Positions 10,516 through 22,087 of a DNA stretch of 64,000 nt are shown piece by piece. Position 1 is the first letter of the stretch; every line of letters begins with the position of its first letter. Location of the stretch: the NCBI GenBank assembly GCA_964007475.1, contig OZ023273.1, positions 87,438,930 to 87,502,929 of the forward strand, read 5' to 3'. Made by a program: the position numbers and the translations under genes. The stretch comes from Hybos culiciformis (lineage: Eukaryota > Arthropoda > Insecta > Diptera > Hybotidae). Below the pieces are notes generated by a model. That model did no database searches and was not told the origin of the DNA. It was given only the letters and a program-made list of their open reading frames with translations.

Positions 10516-12019
10516 TATTGTAACTTCTTTTTTATTAGGAATTTTTTTATAACATCTTTTTTGTTAGGAATTTTATTATAATTTGATTTTTCATAAAAAC
10601 TTCATAATTATTGTATGGCATTTTGTATGGTTTTTATTCCATATTTTTTAATGATTATTAACATTAATTTTTTTATTAAAATAAAAAAGTCATGAAAGTA
10701 CATATGGGATCAAATTGGTTTTCAGTACACAAAGTGAAACTGAATTAGGAAAAGAAAAATTAAAGTTTATTAAATAAAATATTAATTTTATTTAATTTTA
10801 AATTTTATTTTCATTCTTGAAAATCTTCTTTTTTTTTTTTTTTATGAGAAAAGAATGAATTCAAGAAAAATTATTTGAATTACTGATTACTATCATAATG
10901 CATTTTTCAAGCTGGGTTACTTTAAAAAAAAAAACTTTTATATTATTTTTGGGAAGGTAATAAAATTATTTAATATTGCGTTGAGCAATTTTGAAATTAT
11001 TTTATTAATGATTTTATTTTTTTAATTATAATAAATAATTTAAAAATGAAAAGAAATTCCATTTTCTATTTAGTAATGGAGAATTAAAAGATGGTCTTAA
11101 ATCTATCTTTGAGCTAAATATAGGAGTAAAACATTATTTTTTGCAAGCTATAGTTTCAGTTAAAGGGTGCTTTAGTGACCTTAAAATAATTTATTATGGA
11201 TTTTTTTTTTTTTTTTTCATTGCGCTATTTTTTTTTTTGTTCTTTTTTTTTTTTTTTGTAGAATGAAAACAAGGTGAAAAATTTTACCATCACCATAACT
11301 TTTATGTTATGTACAGTAAAAGTAAAAATGTTTGTTTGTTAAATAAAAATTTTATTCTTAAGTGGCTTGTTTCTTAAGCTAAGCTACATTAGTTGGGAAA
11401 AAAATTATAGCCGATCGGATGGTTCATCTCTGGTCATTTTATTCGATTCCTATCCCAACCGGGTACCGGGTCATCCTCTACAATTGTTCTCTCTACTGTT
11501 CACCTGGCCGAATTCAAACAATTGTTGTTACGAGTTTTGGATTAAAACGAGGAGGGCTGGGAGGATAATTGTAGTACCACAACGTTGGATCGATTTCCTT
11601 TCGGAGTCCATGAGGTGACCGGTAAGTAAATCTCGGTTGGACTGGTTATCCTTGGCCAGTGGGATTATTCCCGCTAGGTTTCGGATGACTAGTCCAGCAC
11701 CTAAAGAAAAAAATGACAAAAAAAACATAAACGTATGATATGATTATATGATTTAACAAATGCATTTACAATAACAATTTCATACAAAACAAAAAAGATA
11801 ATTGTGTTAATAAAAGTTTGTGGGAAAATTTTTTGTTAATTTTGCGTTTTAATTTGTTTTTTTTGTATGAACTAGTTCAATAATTTTTAATATTTGGGTA
11901 TGCACAATAATACCAAATTTTTATTAAGATATTTCACCGTAACAAAATTTAATCTCACGCATGGAAAATGGTAGATTGAAACTGGAAAACTGGTGAAAGA
12001 AAAATTTTGAATGACAAAG
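10516..12019. other. AT-rich DNA with one GC-balanced block
   Basis: Most is homopolymer-rich. The block at about 11360-11705 is balanced in base composition (contains TCCCAACCGGGTACCGGG) and has short frames on both strands that I do not recognise. It shares the words CCAACCGGG with 4390, which is too short to infer homology. Confidence 0.4.
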
Positions 12020-12085
12020 AAAGTGGGGCTTGAAACCGGCCCTGAGATTAGGAGTCTCATGCTCTTCTACTTTTCGAAATGCCTC
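12020..12085 (-). ncRNA. tRNA-Lys-like pseudogene or SINE head
   Basis: On the minus strand GAGCATGAGACTCCTAATCT closely matches the anticodon arm of eukaryotic tRNA-Lys(CTT). The 5-bp anticodon stem TGAGA/TCTCA is intact, but the loop reads CTCCTAA (CCT rather than CTT). It is followed by a T-arm-like GGTTTCAAGCCCCAC, one base longer than a normal B box. The D-arm half is degenerate, so a functional tRNA is unlikely. It is probably a tRNA-derived SINE or retropseudogene. Confidence 0.6.
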
Positions 12086-12466
12086 TTAATAGCTGAGCTT
12101 TTATTGCCTTCTGTTGATCCTGGTAATTGGTGTTGGCGACATCGGTGAAAATTTTTTTTTTTTTTATTATTAATTATTATTGTTATTTTTTTTCTAAAGA
12201 AACACTTTTGTTAATTGAAGAATAGATTTGAAGAAAATAGAGAAAAGATAAAAAATTTACTTTATCGGTTTAGATGTAAAAACATTTTTTTTTTTTTTTA
12301 TTAAAAATTTTTCAATGTTATCACTTTAATAATTTTTCTTTTACTAAAAAAATTATTATTTGTCAATTTTTTGCTTTATTTTTTTTCTGAATTTTTCACG
12401 TTTACGAATTTATGTAATGACTTGCTTTGTTCGTTTTGTAGTATTAATACATAGTCTTTTAGTTTA

Positions 12467-12705
12467 TTATTTGTATTTTTGAGCCCTATTACTGTTTTCT
12501 TCCTTTTTTGTGAATTCCAGGAACAATTTTTTTTCTTCTGGGTTTATTTCTTGCACTTGAGGGAGAATAACTTGAATGATTTTTTTTGTCTTTGAATATT
12601 TTGTTATTACCTGATATGCTATACATTTTAGTATTAATAATAGGTTTACTGTATTAAACCTTATATTAGTATTGTGTACTGCAGTTATATGGGGCTTAAA
12701 ATGGA
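12467..12705 (-). pseudogene. envelope-like gene, C-terminal piece (copy 1)
   Basis: This minus-strand frame of about 78 residues contains KPHITAVHNTNIRFNTVN, a hydrophobic membrane-span-like segment, and then a Lys/Glu-rich tail ending at TAA (12469-12467). It aligns with the fragment at 7304-7612. The probable upstream parts of the same gene lie at 18830-19128 and 37867-38280, displaced by the insertions at 12711-18789 and 19129-37862. What remains has several stops, so the gene is dead. The envelope call rests on Cys-rich, glycosylation-rich, membrane-span architecture, not on a recognised family. Confidence 0.4.
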
Positions 12706-13037
12706 TGCATGTCAGTTGTACAATTACCAGTTGTACAATTTTTTTGTACTAGTTGTAAAATCCAAAATATCACTTGTACAATTTAAAGTTTAATAGTACA
12801 TTTGGTTTTTTGGATTGTACAAGTGGTAAAAAGATTCTTTTTGTACAATTGACCACTTGTACAGACTAGTGCCAGTTGTACAATCCAGTTGTACAATCTC
12901 GATTTTTTCGAATTAACCACTTGACAATTTTTGACCAGTTGTAGAATTTTTTTTTTTCTAATTTACCACTTGTACAATCTATATTTTATAGAATTAACGA
13001 TTACATGACATCACCGTGAATGTCATAATAAAAAAAA

Positions 13038-13243
13038 ACACATGAAGCAGTTTTAAGATTGAAACCATGAAATAACAGTGGCTACAAATGATGGACTGCT
13101 CAGTACAAAATGTAAATTAAAATAAAAATATTTTAATTTAAATTTTGTACTGAGCAGCCCATCATTTGTAGCCACTGTTATTTCATAGTTTAAATCTTTT
13201 AAGTATAAACTTCTGTCGGCAGTTCTATGACTACCTCGTGTGT
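13038..13243. repeat. foldback module h1
   Basis: Left arm around CATGAAATAACAGTGGCTAC, right arm around GTAGCCACTGTTATTTCATA, with a T/A-rich loop near 13135. Related modules occur at 25814-26041, 43957-44121 and 46350-46540. Confidence 0.8.
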
Positions 13244-14096
13244 TTTTTTTCAGGTAATATTAATTTCACCGGAGCTACCTATTTTTTTGTACATTTTGCG
13301 TCGGCACAACCTAACCGTACTTCCCTGCCCAAAATTTTTTCGGCAGGTAATCTTTATTTCACCGAAGCTACCTATTTCGGAAAAAAAAATTGATTGTGTA
13401 TTTTTCGCCGGCACGACCTAACCGTAGCTCCCTACCCAAAAATTTTTCGGCTGGTAATCTTAATTTCACCGGAGCTACCTATTTGAAAAAAAAAAATTAC
13501 GTATATTTTGTTCCGGCACGACCTAACCGTACCTTCCAGCCCAAAAATTTTTCGGCTGGTAATCTTAATTTCACCGGAACTACCTATATAAAAAAAAAAA
13601 AATTCGTTTAATTTGCTCCGGCACGACCTAACGGTAGCTCCCCACCCAACATTTTTTTTTCAGGTAATCTTTATTTCACCGAAGCTACCTATTTCGGAAA
13701 AAAAATTTTTTTTAGTATTTTGCGCCGGCACGACCTAACCGTCGGCAGATAATTTTTATTTCACCGGAGCTACCTACAGTGTGATGCATTGAAATAGCAC
13801 AACTCTTTAATTTGAAATATCCTAAAAACTAAGAACAATTTAAATTAAATTTTTTTATAGATAGCCATGAATTATTATTTTACAGTTATCCACCAATTAT
13901 TGTTTTGAAATTTAAAATATTTAAAGAGTAGTATAAAAGAGATCAAAAATGTTATAAATTTATTGATGTATTGAAATAGCACAATTATAATTCTTTAATT
14001 TTAACGTGGTTTTTGAGACAAATTAAGGTAAGCTTTCTATGAAAATTAATTGAGGTAAACTTAAAAAAAAAAAAAATCAAAACTATGCAGATAATT

Positions 14097-15847
14097 ATGG
14101 GACGAGGAAAAAAGTTGACCACAGATGAGGTCGCTCAAATCCAAATTCTGCTAAAAGATGGTTAAACTCCTGCCCAAATTGCAAAACTTTTAAACAGATC
14201 AAGAAAAGTCATCAACAATTACTGGAATTTAAAAGAAAATTATGGAAATAATCATTTGGTTGCACGAAAAAGCTCGACTAAACGCAGAATTTTCAAGGAA
14301 GTAAGCAATAAAACAATATCATGTTCACAAATTAAAGGAAATTTACAGTTGGATGTAAATCGATCAACAATTTGGAGAGCATTAAACAACAATGAAAATA
14401 TAAATTTTATGAAAAAGAAAACGAAACCCTTTCTCAAACCAATGCACAAGTTACAAAGAGTTGAATGGGCTCGAGATAAAATTGGATTGAACAAAGAATG
14501 GAGAAGTGTAGTGTTCAGTGATGAAAAGAAGTTTAAACTTGATGGCCCTGATGGTTTTGCTTATTATTGGCATGATTTGAGAAAGGAGGAGAAAGTGTTT
14601 TCCAAACGACATACCGGTGGAGGATCACTAATGATTTGGGCTTCATTTTCGTTTCATGGCAAGTCCAAATTATGCTTCATTTCCACTAGAACCAGGGACG
14701 GCTGGTGGTACTAAGCAACCCAGGCATTGCCTGGGTGCTTCTATTCCTCCTCATTGCTTATATTTTATTCTAACTAATATATATTTTGCCATATGCAAAT
14801 ATAACAACATAAGAAATGCTTTCTCATAATCCTTTTTGTGTAGCATTAAAAGCAACAAAATAATTGCTTGCTTATAGGCGATATTGAAATTTATTTGTTA
14901 TTGTTTTAAAAGAGAGAATTTTTCTTATAAGAACAAAACAAAGAAAAAAATTTGATGTGATGTAAAAAAGGCAATTGATTTTTGTGCTTTGCATATTGTT
15001 GAATTAAAAGCAACAAAAAAATTGCTTAGTAGGGAATATTGAAATTTATTTGTGGTGTTTTAAAAAAGAGAGGAAATAAAAAAAAGTTCTATTACATTGT
15101 GTTCTACTGCATATTGTTGAATTAAAAGCAACAAAAAAATTGCTTAGTAGGGAATATTGAAATTTATTTGTGGTGTTTTAAAAAAGAGAGAAAATAAAAA
15201 AAGTTGTATTACATTTTGTTCTGTTGCATATTGTTGTATTAAAATTGCTTAGTAAGGTAATATTGATATTTATTTTTTATTGTTTTAAAAAGGAGAGGAA
15301 ATTGTAATTTCCTAAAAAATTATGTTTTTGATTTGCATCCTTTTGGTTTTTAACTTAAATTCTAATTTGTAGTCATTTTAATCAAATCTATATATTAAAA
15401 CTCAATGTTTGTTTGTTTGTCTGTCGAATAGGCTCCTAAACCAATAAGTGCCTGGGCACTTACTGTTGTCAGGAGCCGTCCCTGACTAGAACCAATGCTG
15501 TTGGATATCAAAATGTATTGCATAATACACTTTTACCATTCCTTGACGAAATTCCACTAGCTGCTTACCGTGATGCAATTTTTTTGCAAGATAATGCTCC
15601 AATTCATCGAGCACATTCAATAATTGAATGGATTAATGACAATAACATTAAAGTTATGGCCTGACCACCTTACTCACACGACTTAAACCCAATTGAAAAT
15701 GTTTGGGGAATTCTTGCTCGTCGTGTTTATGCAAATGGTAAACAATTCGCCACAATTAATTACCTGAAAACGGCCGTTATCCGTTCTTGGGATGAAATTA
15801 CGCTCGACGAACTGAAACCCTTCGCTGAAAGCATGAAACGTCGTTAA
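14097..15847 (+). pseudogene. Tc1 transposase, DD34E, interrupted by hAT
   Basis: Without the 800-bp hAT insertion and its duplicated target, the frame spans 317 codons from ATG 14097 (MGRGKKLT) to TAA 15845-15847, the normal Tc1 transposase size. An N-terminal helix-turn-helix region (about residues 8-45) precedes the catalytic core. The catalytic Asp residues lie in FSDEKKF (about 14515) and QDNAPIH (about 15590), and Glu in NPIENVW (about 15690), with 34 residues between the second Asp and the Glu. Two in-frame stops (TAA after KDG near 14164, TGA before PPYSHDLN near 15662) plus the insertion show it is inactive. The ATG at 14085 is out of frame. Confidence 0.92.
14693..15484. mobile_element. 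non-autonomous hAT element in Tc1
   Basis: 792 bp with termini CAGGGACGGCT and AGCCGTCCCTG and the 8-bp duplication ACTAGAAC at 14685-14692 and 15485-15492. Removal restores the Tc1 transposase frame exactly. The interior has about three direct repeats of about 119 bp (around 14840-15240) with the words AAAAGCAACAAAAAAATTGC and GAAATTTATTTGTGGTGTTT. There is no transposase ORF. Confidence 0.92.
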
Positions 15848-18829
15848 ATAACCATAATAAATAATCATTTTTTCAAAAAAAAAACATATGTTCTTTAAAA
15901 GTGCTAATTTAATGCAAAAATAAATTAGTGGTTTGTTTCAGTTTTCTTAATTAATTTCTTAATTATTTTAAGGAAAAATTGTAAGTTCATATATTTTTAA
16001 CTGATAATGCATCTTCTACTTTTGGTGATATGTGCTTGATCCTTTTACTCCTCATCAATTTAGGAAATTTCAAATTAAAGAGTTGTGCTATTTCAATGCA
16101 TCACACTGTATTTTGAAAAGAAAATTTTTTTGTACATATTGTGCGGGCACGACCTAACCGTAGCTCCCTACCCAAAAATTCTTTTTCAGGTAATATTAAT
16201 TTCACCGGAGCTACCTATTTTGAAAAAAAAAAAATTTTTATGTACATTTTGCGTCGGCACGACCTAACCGTACCTTCCTGCCCAAAAATTTTTCGGCTAG
16301 TAATTTTAATTTCACCGGAGCTACCTAGTTAAAAAAAAAAATAAGTTTCGTATATTTTGCTCCGGCACGACCTAAACGTAGTTCCCCACCAAAAAAATTT
16401 TTTTCAGGTAATCTTTATTTCACCGAAGCTACCTATTTCGGAAAAAATTTTTTTTTTGTATTTTGCGCCGGCACGACCTAACCGTACCTCCCTGCCCAAA
16501 AATTTTTCGGCAGGTAATCTTTATTTCATCGAAGCTACCTATTTCGGAAAAAAAAGTTTATGTATTTTGCGCCGGCACGACCTAACCGAATGTCCCTACC
16601 CAAAAATTTTTCGGCTGGTAATCTTAATTTCACCGGAGATACCTATTTAAAAAAAAAATTTTTCGTATATTTTGCTCCGGCACGACCTAACCGTAGCTCC
16701 CCACCCAAAATTTTTTTTTCAGGTAATCTTCATTTCACCGTAGCTACCTATTTAAAAAAAAAAAAAATTTCGTATATTTTGCTCCGGCACGACCTACCGT
16801 AACCCCCACCCAAAAATTATTTTCAGGTAATATTAATTTCACCGAAGCTACCTATTTCGGAAAAAAAAAATGTTTGTGTATTTTGCGCCGGCACTACCTA
16901 ACCGTAGCTCCCTACTCAAAAATTTTTCTGCAGGTAATATTAATTTCACCGCAGCTACCTGTTATGAAAAAAGTATTTTTTTTTGTATATTTTGTTCCGG
17001 CACGACCTAACCGTAGCTCCTTGCCCAAAAATTTTGCGGCAGGTAATCTTTATTTCACCGAAACTACCTATTTTGGAAAATTTTTTTTTTTGTATATTTG
17101 TGCCGGCACCCAAAAATTTTTCGGCTGGTAATCTTTATTGCAACGGAGCTACCAATTATGAAAAAACAATTTTTTTTTGTGTATTTTGCGCCGGCACGAC
17201 CTAACCGTAGCTCAATACCCAAAAATTTTTTGGCTGGTAATCTTTATTTCACCGAAGCTACCTATTTTGGAAATAATTTTTTTTTGTATATTTTGTGCCT
17301 GCACGACCTAACCGTAGCTCCCTACTCAAAAATTTTTCGGCTGGTAATCTTTATTTTAACGCAGCTACCTATAAAATCAAACTTTTTTGTGTAAATTGCG
17401 CCGGCACGACCAAACCGTAGCTCCCTACCTGAAAATTTTTCGGCTGGTAATCTTTATTTTAACGGAGCTACCTATTTTGAAAAAAAATTTTTTGTGTATT
17501 TTGCGCCGGCACGACATAACCGTATCTCTCTATCCAAAAATTTTTCGGCTGGTAATCTTTATTTTACAGGAACTACCAAATTTGAAAAAAAAAAAAAAAA
17601 TGTTTGTGTATTTTGCGCCGGCACGACCTAACCGTAGCTCCTTGCCCGAAAAATTTTCGGCAGGTAATCTTTATTTGATCCAAGCTACCTATTTTGAAAA
17701 AAAATTTTAGTTTAAAATAATTTGTAAACGAGATTTTTAAAAATAATTTGAATTTAAATTTTTCGCGCCAATTATTTTGTTTTTATTAATGGCACTCATT
17801 TTTTTGTTTACATTTTTCGAATTCGAGTCGTATTTTGAGTATTTTATTCTTATTTTTCTGAGAAAAAATCTCATGCGATTTAGATACGATACTCGAATGA
17901 AACAAGATTTGTACCCTCTACCAAAATCTTACAACGCGGCTAAAGAAGTATAAACTTCAAACATATTTTAACATTTCGCTGTTATAATTTTCTTTTTCTT
18001 TTTTGGAAAAGGAGCTAGGGCAAATTTTTTTTTTCTTTTGCGCGTTTGCTCGAAGCGAATGAGACGCAGGAGCGGTCACCCATTATACACAACAGCTTTT
18101 CCATACATTTTGCTTAGTTTTTCACGGTTGTAACTTTACCATAAAGATTGTACAACTGGTCTAAAATTGTACAAGTGGTTATTTTCAAAAAACATATCGT
18201 CGGTTTAAAAGCAGAAATCACTAAGTCAAAAAACATACTTTTAAAACTCACTAAGTCAACTTAGGAATTTCTGATTGTATTATAATAGCACGATTGACTT
18301 AGTGCAATAAATGTCCGCCTAAAAACCTCAACAATATCAATTTACGACTTATAAGATTTTGCCCATATAAAGTTGGCATTATAATGACTTAATTTAGTAC
18401 AAAAAATCAAAATCTTGGATAATGTACTTAGTGAATTTTGCTTGTAAACCAACGATATATTGTATAACTGGTCTAAAATTGCACAAGTGGTTAATTTTAT
18501 AAAAGTAAATATTGTACACCTCGTCCAACATTGTACAAGTGGTTAATTTGAGAAAAAAGGGATTGTACAACTGGTATAAAATGTACAAGTGGTGAAAACT
18601 GGATTGTACAAGTGGTAAATTTGTCTGTACAAATGGATAAATCAATTTTACATCTGGTAAATTGTACAACTGGTAAATTGTACAACTGGACTATTTTTTA
18701 CCATATGTACAAAGAAAAATATTAGTTGTATATTTTTTTTTTCTCCATACAAATTGAAAAATTGTACAACTGGTAATTGTACAAGTGGCTAGATACCTAG
18801 ATCAGCGAATTATGAAGGTTTTTTGGTGT

Positions 18830-19128
18830 GCGTATCTACGAGATTTTGAGAATTAAAATTTATTTTGAGGGAGCTAAAGTTTATTTTACTCTTGTTTAAT
18901 AATAGCAAATCTAATGAGAGATTGTTAAAACTATATACGTTAGGTATATCCTGGTATTGAGGTATTGAATTAAAATTTCCTCTATTTTAATTACTTTCTC
19001 TTTTCTGCAAAGGTGAATGGAAACATCTTGTAATTGTAGAATTAGGCATTTGTCTAGAGTTTCTAAAGTTACATTGTATCCCCCTTGTTTGAAACACATT
19101 TTTGTATTGTATTTATTTTATTTATATA
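18830..19128 (-). pseudogene. envelope-like gene, middle piece
   Basis: The minus-strand frame at 19099-18911 reads MCFKQGGYNVTLETLDKC and continues with Ile/Leu/Lys-rich sequence and a further Cys (HLCRKEK). It has one N-glycosylation motif (NVT). It lies directly between the right end of element D and the left LTR of the errantivirus array, on the same strand as 37867-38280 and 12467-12705, so it is probably the middle of one broken gene. Stops occur outside the short frame. The family is not recognised. Confidence 0.35.
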
Positions 19129-19405
19129 AGTTAACAAACAACTTTATAATTTTTGTGATCTTGCACTTTTACGATAAAATTTTTATATCGTTTCCAATTA
19201 CAAATTTTTATTCTTTAAAGTTTCACACACTTAATGACAATTTTGCTGATACTAATTTTTTGGTTTCTATTTTTAAGTCTTAAAATTGTAGTAAAGTTAG
19301 TTGTAATTCAGACTTCAAACAAATTGGTTGAAAATAAACTTTCAATAAAAAATTATTAAAATTGTAAAAATTGTTTTTTTTTTTATATAATTGAGAAATT
19401 TAACT
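19129..19405 (+). repeat. LTR1
   Basis: 277 bp, beginning AGTTAACAAACAAC and ending AATTTAACT, so the ends are inverted (AGTTAA/TTAACT) as is typical of errantiviruses. It is directly followed by the primer binding site. Confidence 0.9.
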
Positions 19406-19424
19406 GGCGCCCAGCAACGCGGGA
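19405..19424 (+). promoter_or_regulatory. primer binding site, copy 1
   Basis: TGGCGCCCAGCAACGCGGGA abuts the LTR (the first T may be shared). TGGCGCC is the classic tRNA 3'-end complement used by gypsy-like elements; a Lys tRNA primer is likely but not certain. Confidence 0.8.
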
Positions 19425-19439
19425 CTCTCACCAATATAT

Positions 19440-19485
<46 letters not shown>

Positions 19486-20774
19486 CAACGATTGATAGAA
19501 CGGATAGAATCCGTTAAATTATCTGCAGCATAAATTTTAGGAAACGAGGAGCCGGAGTCACATGTAAAAGGAAAAAACGGAGTTGCTAAGTAGAAGGAAT
19601 CTATACTAACCGCGTTAGATTGTAATAATACTTCCCAACAGCCGCCTAGAAGTTGCAAATAATATCACACAGTTCTAGTAGGGAGTCTTTTGAGCACCCA
19701 CGTCATCTAATTTCAACTCAAAATGATAGCACATTTGCTAATTATATTGTAAGTTAATAAAAATAAATAAAAAGAAAAAAAGAGAAAATATTTAAGTAAA
19801 AAATTTCTAGTAAACAATTTCTAAATACAGAATTATTTTTAACATAAAAACTTTGAAAAAACCATTAATTAAATTTTAATTTTAGAATTTTAAATTACAA
19901 AAAATCAATTAAAATAAAAAAAAAAAAGTTAGTTAAACATTTTGAATACAAATAATTTATAATCAAATTAAAAATAAAATAAAAAGTTAAACATTGAAAA
20001 AATAATTTTTTCACAAAATAAGTTGCTCTGGCATAGACATTTTTGAAATTAAAGTTAATAATTAAATTTATTAAAGTTTATAAATATTAAGGTTTATCTT
20101 AATTTTAAATTACAAACATTTAAATTAAAAAAAAAAAAAGTGACTTGAACATTGAAAAAATCATTTTTTCACAAGCAAAAATTGCTCTGCAAAAATTAAA
20201 ACGAAATATTTAATAATAATTAATTAAATATTAGATCAATTTTAAAATTAAGAACATTTTCTTTATAAATCAATATTAGCATACAATAATTTTAGGAACA
20301 TTTTATTTTGTAGATTTCCTTAATTTCACTAGTAAATAAATGTAAAAAATTAGAATATTGAATTTATTAGAAAAAAGGCTTACGGAATTTTTTCAAAAAT
20401 ATTAACAGCAGGGTGTCACGATAAGAAAAGAAGAAAAGTCAAGTTTTAAAGCAATTAAAAATAAAATTTTTTATTTCAAGTTTGATTTATTTGAATTGAA
20501 ATTAAAATTACTTTGACAACATTTTTTAAAAAAATTATTTTGACAACAATTTTTAAAAAATTATTTTGACAACAATTTTTAAAGAATTTAAAAAAAAACC
20601 TGTCGTTTAAAAAGATTTAAGAAAAATACAAATTGTACTCTCAAAATTATTCCCACGTTCGAAAAATTAATTAAAAAACGACATATTAGCAAAGAGTGGG
20701 AAAAAAAGGCAAATATTTATATTTTTAACGTAAAACACATTGTTAATTTTTTTTTTATATTCGATTCTAAAACT
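19406..20774 (+). other. errantivirus leader, copy 1
   Basis: 1.37 kb without a credible ORF. It has a (TA)n microsatellite at about 19441-19482 just after the primer binding site. Repeated words include TTGCTCTGGCA/TTGCTCTGCAA (about 20026 and 20188, each after an ATTGAAAAAAT...TTTTTTCACAA module) and three copies of TTTGACAACA (about 20513-20578). In gypsy the leader holds repeated insulator-protein sites; whether these words act similarly is unknown. Confidence 0.5.
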
Positions 20775-22087
20775 ATGAACGATAAAAGTATTCTCAAGCC
20801 AACAATGTTCAATACAAGCTCTCCTAAAATCGCCTCTTCGGACGCTCCACAGTCCTTCAGTTTCACAGATTTAAAAAAATTAATAATAGAAAATTCCCAA
20901 TCTGAATCGAAAAAAATGTTAGATAATTTTCGCGACACCGAAAATTCTGGTAACAACGACAGTGACCAAGAAATACAACCGGAACAACGAGAAAATCTCG
21001 ACGGACTAGATAAAATACCGGAGAGTTTTCTGGACAACCGGGTGAGTTTAGCTCCTGGAACAAAACTGTGGATCGGATTTTAGACATTTATGATAGTGTT
21101 AAAGGTTCTACAAAATATTACGGCATCCTTCATGTAATTAGGAATAAAATTACAGGACATGCTGATACGGCATTAGAATCCTACAATACTGCTTTAAACT
21201 GGGAAAAAATCTCAAAATGCCTGACACTACACTATGCAGATAAGATTAGGTACCCTCGAATACCAAATGACTACATTAGTCCAAAAGAACTGTACCATTC
21301 CAGAGTTCTATCAACAGGTTTATTACCACTTGACCCTTACTTTAAACAAACTTTCATCTATAGAAATATGTCAAGAGGCACTCGATATGATTATGAAAAC
21401 TTATAGAGAAAAGACATTGGACACTTTTCGAGGGTTTAAAAGAGATTTACCAAGACTTCTCAGCATGAGAGGACTTTAGACTTACCTGAAGCTCTTCATT
21501 TATGTTTGAAGCTCGAAAATGTGAATTATCGTATTCAACATAGTCAAGGAACTATGCGTATCACCCCACCCATCCCGCTAAAAGGAACTACTTTTCAAAA
21601 TAATTTTAAATTCCAAAAAAAAATTTTCCCACAGTTGGTTCACAATCCACAAAGTAACCAAGAATCATGCAAGCCACAACAAGATTTTAAAACAATGCAA
21701 TATTCACAGCCTCCTCCAATCCCATTCAGAAACTATTCGAGACCAGAACCAATGGACGTTGATCAATCATTCCGCTCGCGACAAATTAATTATCAGAATA
21801 GACCAAAAACGAATTTTTTTTCACCTAAAAGACCACATTCAAATGAAGTTCAACATCATAACAAGTTTCAAAGAATTGATCATTCTGAACAATGTAACGA
21901 AAACCCTAGTTTACAGCATTATCACGAACAAATTGTCGGTTCCGCTTTAAAACACGACGAAACTTTGCTTGAATACACTAACTCACAAGAAAGTTTTGAT
22001 GAAATTTTATAAAATACTAATAGCCACACTGAAGGTGCAGACCACGAAGATTTTGAAAAATTTGACGATATTCATTTTTTAGACTAA
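20775..22087 (+). pseudogene. gag: gag, errantivirus copy 1
   Basis: ATG at 20775 starts MNDKSILKPTMFNTSS. Later segments contain [20 protein letters not shown] and [15 protein letters not shown], which look like the capsid region of errantivirus Gag (assembly protein, cytoplasmic particles). The C-terminal part is Gln/Pro/Asn-rich and basic (about 21506-22012). Frame changes occur near 21060, 21240 and 21475, and an early stop at 22010-22012 precedes the final frame end TAA at 22085-22087. No CCHC knuckle is seen. This copy has a 9-bp deletion relative to the others near 21020. All major breaks recur in the other two copies. Confidence 0.75.

Larger units (their letters stand above)
13777..16108 (+). 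mobile_element. Tc1/mariner element with IR/DR termini
   Basis: Terminal inverted repeats begin CAGTGTGATGCATTGAAATA and match for about 42 bp before the first mismatch. The flanks are TA at 13775-13776 and 16109-16110. Joining the flanks gives GAGCTACCTATTTTGAAAA, exactly the tandem-unit consensus, so the empty site is confirmed. Inner copies of the TIR core lie about 182 bp in on the left (13965) and 185 bp in on the right (15891-15916), an IR/DR layout as in Sleeping Beauty-type Tc1 elements. About 1.53 kb remains after removing the nested hAT. Confidence 0.92.
13246..17706 (+). repeat. 94-bp tandem array T1, interrupted by Tc1
   Basis: The units read roughly GCGCCGGCACGACCTAACCG, TAGCTCCCTACCC, AAAAATTTTTCGGCTGGTAA, TCTTTATTTCACCGGAGCTA, CCTATTTTGAAAAAAAA. 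Each unit contains an internal inverted pair, GTAGCTCC and GGAGCTAC. Frames run open through several units only because unit length drifts around a multiple of three; they are not genes. The 13777-16108 part is the inserted Tc1. Confidence 0.85.
13038..17958. mobile_element. hairpin plus tandem-repeat element 1 (Helentron/HINE-like?)
   Basis: In order: a foldback of about 206 bp (13038-13243; arms carry the GCAGT...ACTGC and GTTATTTCAT pairs); an array of about 94-bp units (13246-13775 and 16109-17706, over twenty units); an AT-rich tail containing ATTTGTAAACGAGATTTTTA; and a 3' terminus CTAAAGAAGTATAAACTTC at 17940-17958. The foldback contains AAGTATAAACTTC, the same word as the 3' end. A subterminal inverted word, internal tandem repeats and no TSD resemble Helentron-associated elements. 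That classification is inference. The array is interrupted by Tc1 at 13777. Confidence 0.55.
12711..18789. mobile_element. palindromic-array element D, split by nested insertions
   Basis: The left part (12711-13037) and right part (17959-18789) are both packed with copies of CCAGTTGTACAATT or ACCACTTGTACAAT in both orientations. The termini are inverted: GTCAGTTGTACAATTACC on the left and GGTAATTGTACAAGTGGC on the right, with the match continuing inward. The flanks GATGCAT and GATACCT agree only partly, so the target duplication is not proven. The right part has a GC-richer core (18040-18080, CTCGAAGCGAATGAGACGC) like those in elements B and the one at 63182. The element interrupts the envelope-like gene. 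Confidence 0.65.

Noticed and set aside
12020..12085. Functional tRNA gene
   Set aside because: The anticodon loop reads CCT within an otherwise Lys-type arm, the T arm has an extra base and the D arm is not convincing.
13227..17710. Series of plus-strand ORFs of 60-107 residues
   Set aside because: All are translations of the 94-bp tandem unit in drifting frames; peptides repeat with the unit.
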